Of a stretch of 64,000 bases of DNA, positions 25,983 to 35,022 are shown piece after piece. The notes beneath the pieces are model-generated. The model saw only the letters and a program-made list of their open reading frames with translations. It ran no database searches and was not told the DNA's origin. Location: positions 5,425-69,424 of the forward strand of contig JAESPR010000058.1 of the NCBI GenBank assembly GCA_016765685.1, in the 5' to 3' direction. The stretch is from Colwellia sp. Its GTDB lineage: Bacteria > Pseudomonadota > Gammaproteobacteria > Enterobacterales > Alteromonadaceae. The position numbers and the translations under genes are program-made. The first letter of the stretch is position 1. Each line of letters opens with the position of its first letter.

Positions 25983-26987
25983 GTGAGATTTAACTATAAC
26001 AGTAACTGTTATTCACCCTTGGTATCTGAAATGCTCAAAAATGTTGCTCATCAACTCAAATGTTCAACCTCAGAGTTTAATGTGCTAGATGATGTTATTG
26101 ATACCTTGCGTTTTCGCGGCAGTATATTTTTTCATTCAAATCTCGCTGCGCCTTGGGGCATGTCATTATCATCGACCATGTTGCCAAGGTTTCATATTGC
26201 CTTAGCAGGCGGGTTTTGTGTCGGTACAGAGCAGAGTAAAGTAACGGTAGCGCCGATGGATATAATTATGATCCCAGACGGCGATATGCACTGGATAGCC
26301 GATCAAGTGGGTCGTGAGCTAGTTTCAAGTGAGCAAGCCGGTGATGCCTGCGCTTTAGGTTTGCCACTTTTTCAACAAGGTGAAATCACCAATAGGGTGA
26401 TGTGTGGTTTAGTGGAATACGATGAGGCTATTAAACACCCTATTCTCAGTGCATTGCCTTCAATAGTTCATCTTGCAAACATTAAAACGAATGATAACAT
26501 TTGGAAAACAGTAGAATTAATTGATGCTGAAATAAACCGAACCAACAGTAAAAAAAATAGCATTATCGACCGTTTAACCGAAGTATTATTCATTCAGTTG
26601 TTAGATAATTTCATCAATAAAAATGAGCATCTCACTGGCTTCTTAGCCGCGCTTAAAGAGCCACGTTTAAATAAAATATTGCAACTTATTCATCAACATC
26701 CCCAAAGGCAATGGACGCTAGACATTATCAGTGAGGCCGTAGGCATGTCTCGGGCAACTTTGCAGCGTAAATTTAAAGCGGGCATTGGCATTTCTCCCAT
26801 GGCTTATGTTAGTCGTTGGCGTATGGCAAAGGCTTATCAACTCTTAAAATACTCCAATTCATCACTTGAAGATATTGCTGATGTTATTGGCTTTGCTGAC
26901 GCGCGCACCCTTCGACATGCTTTTAGAGATCATTATGGTGATACACCGAGTCAATTTCGTAAAAAAACACGTTTGAAAATATCTTAA
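25983..26987 (+). CDS. AraC-family regulator with cupin sensor domain
   Basis: Up to 334 residues. The N-terminal half is an AraC cupin-6 type sensor (FHSNLAAPWGMSL, FHIALAGGFCVG, DIIMIPDGDMHW). The C-terminal half has two helix-turn-helix units (ISEAVGMSRATLQRKFKA and IADVIGFADARTLRHAF) ending DTPSQFRKK. The GTG at 25983 is the longest start; the ATG at 26031 is a plausible shorter one, and neither has a strong ribosome binding site. It is divergent from msrBA, so oxidant-linked control of those genes is possible. Confidence 0.85.
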   Translation: MRFNYNSNCYSPLVSEMLKNVAHQLKCSTSEFNVLDDVIDTLRFRGSIFFHSNLAAPWGMSLSSTMLPRFHIALAGGFCVGTEQSKVTVAPMDIIMIPDGDMHWIADQVGRELVSSEQAGDACALGLPLFQQGEITNRVMCGLVEYDEAIKHPILSALPSIVHLANIKTNDNIWKTVELIDAEINRTNSKKNSIIDRLTEVLFIQLLDNFINKNEHLTGFLAALKEPRLNKILQLIHQHPQRQWTLDIISEAVGMSRATLQRKFKAGIGISPMAYVSRWRMAKAYQLLKYSNSSLEDIADVIGFADARTLRHAFRDHYGDTPSQFRKKTRLKIS

Positions 26988-26992
26988 AAAAA

Positions 26993-27109
26993 TCAATCTC
27001 CCTTAGGGCCTGCTGATTTTTCAACTGGTACTACTGGGGGTTTATACAACCAAAACCACCACACAATCAGGGCAATTAATCCTAAACCCAGTAAATTAAT
27101 AATTAACAT
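26993..27109 (-). CDS. 38-residue single-TM protein, third gene of the copA operon
   Basis: Too short for the ORF track. ATG at 27109-27107, stop TGA at 26995-26993. The peptide is one hydrophobic helix (MLIINLLGLGLIALIVWWFW) followed by a Pro-rich polar tail (LYKPPVVPVEKSAGPKGD). AGGA is well spaced upstream of the ATG, and the gene begins 37 nt after the copA stop on the same strand. The helix recalls, from memory only, the N-terminal anchor of small membrane cupredoxin-type proteins near copper ATPases, but no cupredoxin domain follows here. It may be a regulatory subunit of CopA or a truncated anchor. Confidence 0.65.
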   Translation of the reverse strand: MLIINLLGLGLIALIVWWFWLYKPPVVPVEKSAGPKGD

Positions 27110-27146
27110 AATATTTTCCTTTTCTATCTATACATAATAAAGAGAA

Positions 27147-29453
27147 CTAGTGTTCTTGGGCTTTGAAAAAGCGTAGCCGGTTGGCGTTACTCACTACAGT
27201 TAATGACGAAAATGCCATAGCAGCACCCGCAATCACGGGGCTAAGTAACAAGCCAAAGAAGGGATACAAAATACCCGCAGCAAAAGGCACGCCAGCAACA
27301 TTATAAATAAAGGCGCCAAAAAGATTTTGCTTAATATTACGTAGCGTGGCTTTACTCACGGCAATAGCATCAGCAAGCCCATGCAATGAGCCGCGCATTA
27401 AGGTTACATCAGCACTTTCAATGGCCACATCCGTGCCGGTGCCAATAGCAAAACCGACATTGGCAAGTGCTAATGCTGGCGCGTCATTAATGCCGTCACC
27501 AGTCATGCCAACAATTTCACCGCTAGCTTGTAATTCAGCAATTTTTGTTGCTTTATCTTGTGGTAATACTTCAGCAAAAAATTCACTAATACCGACTTTT
27601 ATCGCAACGGCTTTGGCGGTTGCATGGTTGTCACCCGTTAACATCACCACGCGAATACCGCTATTTTGCAGACGTTTGATAGCAGAGAGTGAATCTTCTT
27701 TGATAGGATCAGCTACCGCGATAACCGCCGCTAAGTCATTATCTATGGCAAAATACATCGGCGTTTTCGCTGCACTAGCCAGGTGTTGCGCTTTAGCGAT
27801 AATGTCTGTTGTTAGTTCAATGCCTTGTTCTATCATCAATTTTTCATTACCAAAATAAAGTTGGCTATCATTCACAAGTCCTTTAACTCCGCGGCCGGCA
27901 ATTGCTTCAAATCCTTCAACTTTACTTAAGGGCAATTCTTTTTCATTGGCAAATTCAACAATAGCCTCTGCTAAAGGATGTTCAGAGCCTGTTTCAAGGC
28001 TTGCTACCAATGACAATATACTGTTTTCATCTAGGGTATTAAACACCATGATATCAGTCACTGATGGCGCGCCTTGGGTGATAGTGCCGGTTTTGTCTAA
28101 TACCATGGTGGTAATTTTTGACGAGGTTTGCAAGGCTTCACCATTGCGAATAAGCACCCCCGCTTCTGCGGCTTTTCCTACCCCAACCATCACCGACATG
28201 GGTGTCGCTAAACCTAAAGCACACGGACAGGCAATAATAAGTACGGTAGTGGCAGAAACCACGGCAAAAGCAATGGTAGGATCGGGGCCAAAATTGAGCC
28301 AGACAAGCGCACTGCTAATGGCGATGATCATAATAACAGGGACAAAATAAGCAGAGATAATATCAGCTAAACGACCAATAGGAGGTTTAGAATTTTGCGC
28401 GCGTTTAACCATATTAATGATTTGTGCCAACGCAGTATCTTTGCCGACCCGCGTTGCTTTAAAAAGTATTGAACCCGTTTTATTAATTGTACCGGCAACC
28501 ACTTCATCACCTGATGCTTTTTTAACGGGCATTGGCTCACCCGTCAACATTGATTCATCAATAAAGGTTTCACCTTCAAAAACAATGCCATCAACCGGCA
28601 CTCTTTCACCGGGGCGCACCCGCACAGAGTCATTTAATAGTACTTGCTCTATAGCGATATCAATTTCTTGCTTTTTACCCTGTAAGTCACGAATAACTCT
28701 GGCGGTTTTAGCTTGTAAACCAATCAAGCGTTTGATGGCTTCACTGGTGCGCCCCCGCGCTTTTACTTCCAACGCTAAGCCAAGGTTAATTAAACCAATG
28801 ATCATGGCGCTTGCTTCAAAGTACACATGACGCGCCATTTCTGGAACGATAGTGGGACTAATTACCACCACAATGGAATAAAGCCATGCGGTGCCTGTGC
28901 CAAGCGCAATTAAGGTGTCCATATTAGCACTGTGATTTACAAAGGATTTATACGCACCAACGTAGAAATGTTTACCGGCAAAAAACATCACCGCGGCACA
29001 GAGTAAACCGATAAATAGCCACACTGCTCGCTCTAAGTCAGAGTTAACCGTCATTGGTCCACCCAATAAACTATAAGCCATTAATGGCACACCTAAACCA
29101 AGACCGACCCACATTTGTAACATCAATTTTTTATAGTATTTTTGTTCCGTTATTTCTTTTTCATCTAGCAAGTCTTTATCACTAATATTGTGCGCGCTTC
29201 TGGCGTTATAACCGATAGATTCAACTGCTTTAATTAACTGTTGCGAGAGCTGCTGTGAGAACTGTAAAGGGTCACTATGATTATTATCGCTAAAAGTAAC
29301 AGTAACGGCTCTTAGGGCAAAATTCATTTCTGCATTATTGACCCCTTGCACAGCATTCAATACTTTTTCAATTTTGCCGACACAACTGGCACAACCGGCA
29401 CCTTCAATAATAAGTTCTTGAGTTAGTACCGAAGGGGATGATGAGTTATTCAT
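27147..29453 (-). CDS. copA: Cu(I)-exporting P1B-type ATPase CopA
   Basis: A 768-residue inner-membrane pump exporting Cu(I) from the cytosol. It has one N-terminal HMA domain ([15 protein letters not shown]), the actuator-domain motif MLTGEP, the transport-site [11 protein letters not shown] in TM6, the phosphorylation motif DKTGTITQG, the nucleotide-binding SEHPLAEA and the hinge [12 protein letters not shown]. Only one HMA domain is present, against two in E. coli CopA. It follows the MerR-type regulator with a 1-nt gap and precedes the 38-residue membrane ORF. The promoter is predicted at 29959-29989. Confidence 0.96.
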   Translation of the reverse strand: MNNSSSPSVLTQELIIEGAGCASCVGKIEKVLNAVQGVNNAEMNFALRAVTVTFSDNNHSDPLQFSQQLSQQLIKAVESIGYNARSAHNISDKDLLDEKEITEQKYYKKLMLQMWVGLGLGVPLMAYSLLGGPMTVNSDLERAVWLFIGLLCAAVMFFAGKHFYVGAYKSFVNHSANMDTLIALGTGTAWLYSIVVVISPTIVPEMARHVYFEASAMIIGLINLGLALEVKARGRTSEAIKRLIGLQAKTARVIRDLQGKKQEIDIAIEQVLLNDSVRVRPGERVPVDGIVFEGETFIDESMLTGEPMPVKKASGDEVVAGTINKTGSILFKATRVGKDTALAQIINMVKRAQNSKPPIGRLADIISAYFVPVIMIIAISSALVWLNFGPDPTIAFAVVSATTVLIIACPCALGLATPMSVMVGVGKAAEAGVLIRNGEALQTSSKITTMVLDKTGTITQGAPSVTDIMVFNTLDENSILSLVASLETGSEHPLAEAIVEFANEKELPLSKVEGFEAIAGRGVKGLVNDSQLYFGNEKLMIEQGIELTTDIIAKAQHLASAAKTPMYFAIDNDLAAVIAVADPIKEDSLSAIKRLQNSGIRVVMLTGDNHATAKAVAIKVGISEFFAEVLPQDKATKIAELQASGEIVGMTGDGINDAPALALANVGFAIGTGTDVAIESADVTLMRGSLHGLADAIAVSKATLRNIKQNLFGAFIYNVAGVPFAAGILYPFFGLLLSPVIAGAAMAFSSLTVVSNANRLRFFKAQEH

Positions 29454-29454
29454 G

Positions 29455-29910
29455 TTAAAGCTCCTGTGCTGCTTTACTGATCTTTTCGTTTAGGTTCGGC
29501 TTAATATTTTCAGTAAAGCCCTCTATTAAGTGACAGATCATTTCACTGGAAGGCGCTTTATTAGGTTTGTTTTGCCAGTCGATAATCGCCGATTGCAATC
29601 GATTTCTTAACGCCAACGTTTGTTGAAATTGACGTTCTGTTTCAATGAGTTTCTTTTCAATAAGTTCTCGCACTAAATCACAAGCGGTATGCCCCTGATC
29701 GGCCTCTTGTAAAATATTAGCGATGTCATTAACACTAAAACCTAAATCTCTGGCACTAATAATAAAAGCTAACCTTTTTTGATCTTTCAAGGTATAGCTT
29801 TTATAACCATTTTCAGCATTTTTTAATGGCGTTAAAAAACCATTGCGGGTATAAAAGCGGACGGTGTCTGGGGTGATCGTTAAATTTTTTGCTAATTCAC
29901 TTACTTTCAT
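29455..29910 (-). CDS. MerR-family regulator of copA (CueR-like role)
   Basis: About 151 residues with a MerR winged helix ([23 protein letters not shown]) and cysteines in GHTACDLV and [11 protein letters not shown], rather than the CueR loop with two cysteines eight apart. The track starts at a TTG (29922); the ATG at 29910, with GGAG upstream, is preferred. Placement 1 nt before copA and the MerR-type promoter upstream indicate copper- or silver-responsive activation of copA, but the sensing site differs from E. coli CueR, so the specificity is inferred from context. Confidence 0.85.
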   Translation of the reverse strand: MKVSELAKNLTITPDTVRFYTRNGFLTPLKNAENGYKSYTLKDQKRLAFIISARDLGFSVNDIANILQEADQGHTACDLVRELIEKKLIETERQFQQTLALRNRLQSAIIDWQNKPNKAPSSEMICHLIEGFTENIKPNLNEKISKAAQEL

Positions 29911-29958
29911 TTTAAACTCCAAGTAGATATTCAGAGGTTACTTTCTATTAATAAGCAA

Positions 29959-29989
29959 AGTTTACACCTATGTCTTACACACAAGTCAA
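29959..29989 (-). promoter_or_regulatory. MerR-type promoter of the regulator-copA operon
   Basis: On the minus strand, -35 TTGACT (29989-29984) and -10 TAAACT (29964-29959) are separated by 19 bp. The spacer contains an imperfect dyad with arms ACTTGTGT and ACATAGGT. The promoter drives the regulator and copA together, so the regulator is probably autoregulated. Confidence 0.75.
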
Positions 29990-30044
29990 ATTTATTCATA
30001 ACTATTTTTTCTTGGGGTAAAAAACTGAAAATAAGAAAGGCTTA

Positions 30045-30070
30045 TTAGCACCACACTCTTGTGGTACTAA
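30045..30070 (-). terminator. Hairpin terminator after the porin-cytochrome unit
   Basis: Arms TTAGCACCACA (30045-30055) and TGTGGTACTAA (30060-30070) pair at 10 of 11 positions around a 4-nt loop. On the minus strand the stem is followed by a T-rich stretch (CCTTTCTTATTTT). It lies 44 nt past the stop of the diheme cytochrome gene. Confidence 0.65.
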
Positions 30071-30113
30071 CAAACCTGATACTCCATTGTCACGAATGAT
30101 TTAGTTAGTTGAA

Positions 30114-30677
30114 TTATTCACTTTTTAAATAATCAACAATTGCTTGTTTGTCTGCAGTACTCATAGGATATCTTGGCATGGCTGATGCGGCATTATTAAA
30201 GGTAGGCTCTAACAGTTTTCTAATCACAAACTTTACACCTTTATCAGCAACCGTTGTATCAAGCTGAGGACCTAAAGTACCACCTTCACCTTTAATGATA
30301 TGACAACCTTGGCAGCCAAATACTGTTACTAGTTCTTCACCTGTACGTTGTGGTTTATCTTGTGTACTACTGTGATCATCATCTCTGATATCAGCCGTTA
30401 ACGTACTTGCTAGAAAAGCTTCAACCGCTAGCGCTTCTTTGCCTGTCATATGTGCTTTGGCGCGCATATGTGGCATAACCACCGACCATTCCCTTTTAGT
30501 GTATTCTTCTGCAGGACGCGGGTTATGACAACGACCACAGTTTTCACTGTATAGTTTTGCGCCTTTGGCAACCAAAGATCCATCACTGGCAGCTTGGGCG
30601 CTAACTGAAAATGTACTGAGGGTTAACGCACTCACAGTAATGATAATAAAAGGTAAGACTAATTTAATTAATTTCAT
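30114..30677 (-). CDS. Diheme c-type cytochrome
   Basis: A 187-residue exported protein: signal peptide (cleaved near SAQA) and two heme c sites, ENCGRCHNPRP (about residue 48) and GCQGCHIIKGEGG (about 123), each within a small cytochrome c fold. EWSVVMPHMR and AMPRYPMS offer methionine axial ligands. AAGGGG is a strong ribosome binding site. It follows the porin gene by 11 nt. Probably a periplasmic electron carrier; its partner is unknown, and the CopL-like leader of this unit points to a metal-linked role. Confidence 0.88.
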   Translation of the reverse strand: MKLIKLVLPFIIITVSALTLSTFSVSAQAASDGSLVAKGAKLYSENCGRCHNPRPAEEYTKREWSVVMPHMRAKAHMTGKEALAVEAFLASTLTADIRDDDHSSTQDKPQRTGEELVTVFGCQGCHIIKGEGGTLGPQLDTTVADKGVKFVIRKLLEPTFNNAASAMPRYPMSTADKQAIVDYLKSE

Positions 30678-30688
30678 GATTGTTCCCC

Positions 30689-31885
30689 TTAAAAACCGAA
30701 GGCTAGTTGTAAGAATATACGATCATCGGCAATAGGATCGTGACTTGCTGCTTCATTATCAATAGAGGTGCTTTCAGCACCAAATTTCAATACCGCACTT
30801 GGCTCTAACCAATAATTAATGCCATAATAAATACGGCTCCCCATTCTGCCACCATCTTCTTCTAATACATGAGATATACTACCGTCAAAATCAGATGCCG
30901 TTTTAGAGTAACGTAATACTAACTCGATAGGATTCAACCAAGCTTTACCTAGTTGGCGAGCTTGCCATGTACCTTGTACATAAAAACCATTTTTATTCAA
31001 ATCTTGTAAAAACTCTTCGTGCACCTCACTGCCATCTGGTAATTCAACCTCTTCTTCCCATTCCGTTCCCGCAGTAGAGCCAAAAATTTCACCGCGAACC
31101 GTGGCATAACTACCGATCCAATTAAAATCGATGGTGTAAGCAGTGTAATCTAGTTCACCATCATTACTGTAAGCCCCACTGTAATAAGAAAGCCCTATTT
31201 CCCATTGGGGTAAAAAGGCATAAGCCACTCGACCACCCAATGCCATTGAGTCATTGTTGTCGCCTTTTTTAACGTCCATATCAACACCACCACCATGATC
31301 ACCGGCTTCTTGACGAGGACCACTGACGACATAGAAGTCAGTGAATAATTTACCTGCATCACCTAAACTCCAAGTGTTAGAAATATTAACACCAGTATCA
31401 TTCATAATACCCGTAACACCTCCCATTGAGCCATTACCACCATGACCTCCATAAATACCGGGGTTACTGGCCGCTTTATTGATCCAACTTGGGTGTAAGT
31501 TCGCACCAAATTGACCAAACGGCAGTAAAAATCTACCTGCGGTGATAATGGTATTATCATTAAAAAAATAATGCATATTGGCATACTCTAATACCGTTTC
31601 TGTTTCACCATTCTCATCTACAGCAAATTCAAGTTCAGCTTCAATATGAATTTTTTCCGACATTTGGAATAGGAAAATAGGGATAAAACGAGCGACGACA
31701 TTATTTTGAATATCATTACCGTCAGCATCCTTTTTGTTAGGCTGATAGGTATAACCTACATCACCATAACCAGAGATGGCTAAACGACCGACATCAAGTG
31801 TCGAGGCATCGCTTGCATAAGCGACTGACGCACTTGATAATAACAAAGCAGTAGTGACTGCTTTGTATAAATATTTAGTTTTCAT
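30689..31885 (-). CDS. Outer-membrane porin-like beta-barrel
   Basis: A 398-residue protein: signal peptide (cleaved after ASVAYA) and a barrel-like chain with many alternating-aromatic strands, ending in the C-terminal Phe signal (FLQLAFGF). The beginning (LDVGRLAISGYGDVGYTYQ) and the segment TIITAGRFLLPFGQFG suggest a phosphate-selective or OprO/P-like porin fold. A Gly/His-rich loop (YGGHGGNGSMGG) and acidic loops could bind cations. AAGGAA precedes the ATG. It lies in a unit with the CopL-like gene (32064) and the diheme cytochrome. Confidence 0.75.
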   Translation of the reverse strand: MKTKYLYKAVTTALLLSSASVAYASDASTLDVGRLAISGYGDVGYTYQPNKKDADGNDIQNNVVARFIPIFLFQMSEKIHIEAELEFAVDENGETETVLEYANMHYFFNDNTIITAGRFLLPFGQFGANLHPSWINKAASNPGIYGGHGGNGSMGGVTGIMNDTGVNISNTWSLGDAGKLFTDFYVVSGPRQEAGDHGGGVDMDVKKGDNNDSMALGGRVAYAFLPQWEIGLSYYSGAYSNDGELDYTAYTIDFNWIGSYATVRGEIFGSTAGTEWEEEVELPDGSEVHEEFLQDLNKNGFYVQGTWQARQLGKAWLNPIELVLRYSKTASDFDGSISHVLEEDGGRMGSRIYYGINYWLEPSAVLKFGAESTSIDNEAASHDPIADDRIFLQLAFGF

Positions 31886-32063
31886 AGTAATTCCTTACTA
31901 AATTGAGGTTTCATGTTTTTATACTAGGTCGAGCAAGCAAAACGATAGTCGCTTTTCTTACCATCACCAACAAATATATGTTTTTTTAGTCTCTGTTTGA
32001 TAAGCGCTTGTATACATAAAGAGCAAGCTATTTATTCAAAACAAGTGAACGGATTGATACTAT

Positions 32064-32474
32064 TTAAGTTAATATCGGAGGGCGTAACGGATTGGTTTGA
32101 GGTTGAGAAATAAAATTAACCATCCGTTTTTCATAGATATCAGCATGACTTGGCAAATAAAGAATAAGGTCAACCTTAGTGATTAGTGCTGTAGTTATTT
32201 GACCAACAACGGGTATGGTACAATCACACTCAACGCAAGCACAACTTTCCATTTCTATTTCCATATACTGTTCATGTTCAGCAAAAAGATGCTCATTTAT
32301 GCTTTGATGTGATTTCGAATGATGATCATGTATTTTCAAAGCATCTAAAGCAGATAAAGTTGTCATATAATTGACAGCCATAGATTGGCAAAGGTGTACA
32401 GGCACGGCAAATAAATTACCGTTTACCAATAAATATATTAAAATACTTAATAGCCAGTTCAACCTATATGTCAT
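32064..32474 (-). CDS. CopL-like small secreted Cys/His protein 2
   Basis: A 136-residue protein: signal peptide (to about NLFA), a His-rich central part (DHHSKSHQS, AEHEQ), the cysteine cluster ESCACVECDC and a C-terminal LRPPILT. This is the same architecture as the proteins at 14913 and 45700. It is the first gene of the unit with the porin and diheme cytochrome (178 bp ahead of the porin). The ATG has no strong ribosome binding site. It probably binds Cu/Zn-type metals in the periplasm or acts as a metal-responsive leader; the function is inferred from CopL. Confidence 0.6.
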   Translation of the reverse strand: MTYRLNWLLSILIYLLVNGNLFAVPVHLCQSMAVNYMTTLSALDALKIHDHHSKSHQSINEHLFAEHEQYMEIEMESCACVECDCTIPVVGQITTALITKVDLILYLPSHADIYEKRMVNFISQPQTNPLRPPILT

Positions 32475-32727
32475 GGTATTAATACCTGCTAATTTACAAT
32501 TTTATTACAAGTAAAAGTATACAATTGACTCTATAAAAAGCATTGATCTCAATCAATGCCTTAAAGATATCTCAAAATATTTCCATTCAATTTTGATTTA
32601 AAACAAGTTTAGCATAAAAAATTAATAACCTTTTGTAATTGCAAACTTTTCTCTTTATTAGAAAGTAGCTTGTTAAAACTAAGTACGTTAATATTAATAA
32701 AAACTTACCAAACAAGCATAAAATCAA

Positions 32728-33420
32728 ATGTCTAACAGAAATATTCCCCTCGATTTAATGCGAACCCTTGCCATTGTATTGATGGTTATTTTCCACTTTA
32801 TCTATGATCTTCGTTATTTTGGTTGGGTTAACTGGGATATTCCTAACGGTGATGGCTGGCGGCATTTTCGCTATGTTATTTTAACGCTATTTTTTCTTTG
32901 TATTGGTGCCAGTTTGGTCTATAGCCACCAAGATAAGTTTCACTTTAAAAGCTTCTTTTTTCGCTTAGGGAAAGTCGCTATTGGCGCAATATTAATTACT
33001 TTGATGTCTTTAGTGATGTTTGCACAGCAGTGGGTTTATTTTGGGGTATTACAATTTATTATTGTCGCTAGTCTGTTTGGTGCTTTATTTATTTATTTAC
33101 CTAAAATTTCATTGATAACCGGCATCAGTATCATAATGATTGCCCTGCTAGGATGGATAAATAAACGCTGGCCTTTTGATTATATTAATGATTTATTACC
33201 TGACTATACCACTGATTTTGTGCCTCTATTTCCATGGTTAGGGGTCATATTACTGGGCATCACCTTAGGTCATAACAAAGCTTTTAATAGAAAAATATTC
33301 AATGAATCACCGTTAACCAATCTTTTAGCAAAACCGGGCAAGCATAGTTTAATTATATACTTACTTCATCAACCCTTAATGTTTGCTCTATTAACGCCAA
33401 TACATTGGTTATTGAATTAA
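32728..33420 (+). CDS. DUF1624-type multi-TM acyltransferase-like protein
   Basis: A 230-residue polytopic membrane protein with about seven hydrophobic helices. It begins NIPLDLMRTLAIVLMVIFHF with an HFIYDLRYFGW segment, and continues HFRYVILTLFFLCIGASL and FPWLGVILLGITLGH. These match the heparan-alpha-glucosaminide N-acetyltransferase-like (DUF1624/YeiB-related) family. The histidine in the first helix is the usual catalytic candidate. The acceptor is unknown. It ends 6 nt from the convergent formyltransferase-like gene. The 250-bp gap upstream of it (32475-32727) shows only AT-rich sequence. Confidence 0.8.
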   Translation: MSNRNIPLDLMRTLAIVLMVIFHFIYDLRYFGWVNWDIPNGDGWRHFRYVILTLFFLCIGASLVYSHQDKFHFKSFFFRLGKVAIGAILITLMSLVMFAQQWVYFGVLQFIIVASLFGALFIYLPKISLITGISIIMIALLGWINKRWPFDYINDLLPDYTTDFVPLFPWLGVILLGITLGHNKAFNRKIFNESPLTNLLAKPGKHSLIIYLLHQPLMFALLTPIHWLLN

Positions 33421-33426
33421 ACGGTG

Positions 33427-34257
33427 TTACTTATTATCATTCTGATTTTCAATAGCAGAAATCGACGATTTATGTATGCAAACTATGCCATCTAACGCAC
33501 TAATGGCTAATAAGTTGTTATCTTCAAAAAGTAACTTTCCGGGTAATAAATTATGTTGATAATCGATCACTTCTACTTGGGTGGTTTTCCATAATTTTTC
33601 ATTGAGTTTTATGATGACACCAAAATGACCAAAACTTCGAATCAAAGTCTTTAAGTTACTAATGGGTAAATGCCAGTCTAAAACTCTTTGTGAGGCATTA
33701 ATCATTGGCCAATGGGTATAATCACTTTGCGAACGAGCATCCTGATAATGTTTAGCCACATTTTCAAAAAAAACTTTTAATAACGTTACCGCTTCAAGGT
33801 GCATTTTTATCATTAGGGTCGTTAAACTTTCATCGCTAGATTGTGCGATTTTAGCCTGTAAAATAATATCCCCTGAGTCAAAATCCGCCGCGATTTTATG
33901 CAAGGTAACACCTGAAAATTCCGGCGATTTGATCAAGTACGGCAAAGGCGTGGGCCCTCTACCATTGGGTAAAAGTGTTGGATGTATATTTATCGCATAA
34001 CTCACATCGGTTATCGGCAGTAAATGTGAATACTCAGCAACGATAAACATTTGCGCGCCAAGTAAAATTAATTCATTCAGTTCACTAAGGCTGGGTTTAT
34101 GATCAGATTGAGGAATATTATTACCACACAATCTATCAATATTAGACGTATCATGAGGGGCACTGTTCTTATACACTCTTAGTATTTGATGCCCTTCAGC
34201 GATTAAATGCTGTAAACAAGCTGAGAACAAATTATTGCCAAAATATACTATTTTCAT
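33427..34257 (-). CDS. Formyltransferase-domain protein (Fmt-like)
   Basis: A 276-residue protein similar in layout to methionyl-tRNA formyltransferase and other 10-formyl-THF transferases. The N-terminal Rossmann-like domain includes the catalytic Asn-His in AINIHPTLLPNGRGPTPLPY and the Asp in KIAADFDSGDII; a C-terminal OB-like region follows. It is shorter than Fmt (about 315), with no def or rsmB neighbour, so it is probably a paralogue formylating a different amine (a sugar, amino acid or peptide). No ribosome binding site is obvious. Confidence 0.75.
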   Translation of the reverse strand: MKIVYFGNNLFSACLQHLIAEGHQILRVYKNSAPHDTSNIDRLCGNNIPQSDHKPSLSELNELILLGAQMFIVAEYSHLLPITDVSYAINIHPTLLPNGRGPTPLPYLIKSPEFSGVTLHKIAADFDSGDIILQAKIAQSSDESLTTLMIKMHLEAVTLLKVFFENVAKHYQDARSQSDYTHWPMINASQRVLDWHLPISNLKTLIRSFGHFGVIIKLNEKLWKTTQVEVIDYQHNLLPGKLLFEDNNLLAISALDGIVCIHKSSISAIENQNDNK

Positions 34258-34307
34258 AATTTTAAAATCGTTATTTTAAATTTTTGTTTTAAACTTTTTG
34301 CACTACG

Positions 34308-34342
34308 CACCACGCTAAACATTGTCATTATTTAGCGTGGTG
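34308..34342. repeat. Perfect 12-bp inverted repeat
   Basis: CACCACGCTAAA (34308-34319) and TTTAGCGTGGTG (34331-34342) form a perfect stem with an 11-nt loop, between the end of the NTF2-like gene (34377, minus) and the start of the formyltransferase-like gene (34257, minus). No T-tract follows on the minus strand, so it is a weak terminator candidate; it may stabilise the 3' end of the long Cus transcript. Confidence 0.5.
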
Positions 34343-34376
34343 AATAAAAAACAGCTAAAAATAATTTTTAGTGTTA

Positions 34377-34880
34377 TTAATGCTTATGTGCTTTCTTAGG
34401 ACGGTAATCACGACCTGATGAATGGCTATGTACTACTTTCCATTCACTGTCTATTTTACGAAAGAGAAAAGTTTGATAACCACTTTTATCTAATTCACGA
34501 CCACTTTTTTTCAATTTTGCTTTAAAACGCGTATCTGCAACTGCCCAAGCAAAGCTTTTATCGCTGCCTTCAATGTGCACTTCAATGTCATTAAAATCGA
34601 GTACCATGTATTCCATCGCCCCTTTTTCAGGCTCAACATGATGACTAACTAAGCTATCTAGTCCTGGATTTTGACCACCGTTTTCAATATAGCGTGCTCC
34701 TTTAAAATCAAGAAATGTTTTTCTAAACGGCGTACCGTCGCCATTTTCCCAACCATATTTAATGCCCGCAATAATATCAATAATGGCTTGTTTATCTTTG
34801 TCTGCATGTTTTTCGTCACTGTGAGCTAACGTTGAAAAACTCAGTATTAATAACATCATTGTGGTAATAATTTTAATCAT
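34377..34880 (-). CDS. Secreted NTF2/SnoaL-like protein
   Basis: A 167-residue protein with a signal peptide (cleaved near TLAHS) and an NTF2-like cone fold of the DUF4440/SnoaL kind ([20 protein letters not shown], then [20 protein letters not shown]). Both ends are His-rich ([17 protein letters not shown]). AAGGAA precedes the ATG. It is the last gene in the Cus-type series and lies 140 bp after the cytochrome gene. Role unknown; it may be a periplasmic metal- or ligand-binding protein. Confidence 0.65.
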   Translation of the reverse strand: MIKIITTMMLLILSFSTLAHSDEKHADKDKQAIIDIIAGIKYGWENGDGTPFRKTFLDFKGARYIENGGQNPGLDSLVSHHVEPEKGAMEYMVLDFNDIEVHIEGSDKSFAWAVADTRFKAKLKKSGRELDKSGYQTFLFRKIDSEWKVVHSHSSGRDYRPKKAHKH

Positions 34881-35022
34881 TTTTTTTCCTTTATTTTAAT
34901 TGTTGTTAAAGTTGTTTTTAGTTTACCAATGTATACCCACTGGTTGTTTTTTCTGCAAAAACATGCTTTCCATGCCTGCAAAATTTATGTACCTGACCTG
35001 TGAATTTATTCGATTATTCTTA

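Noticed and set aside
27346-28830. Plus-strand ORFs of 134-170 codons opposite copA
   Set aside because: They are antisense to a well-supported ATPase, have atypical Ser/Ala/Thr-rich composition and lack ribosome binding sites.
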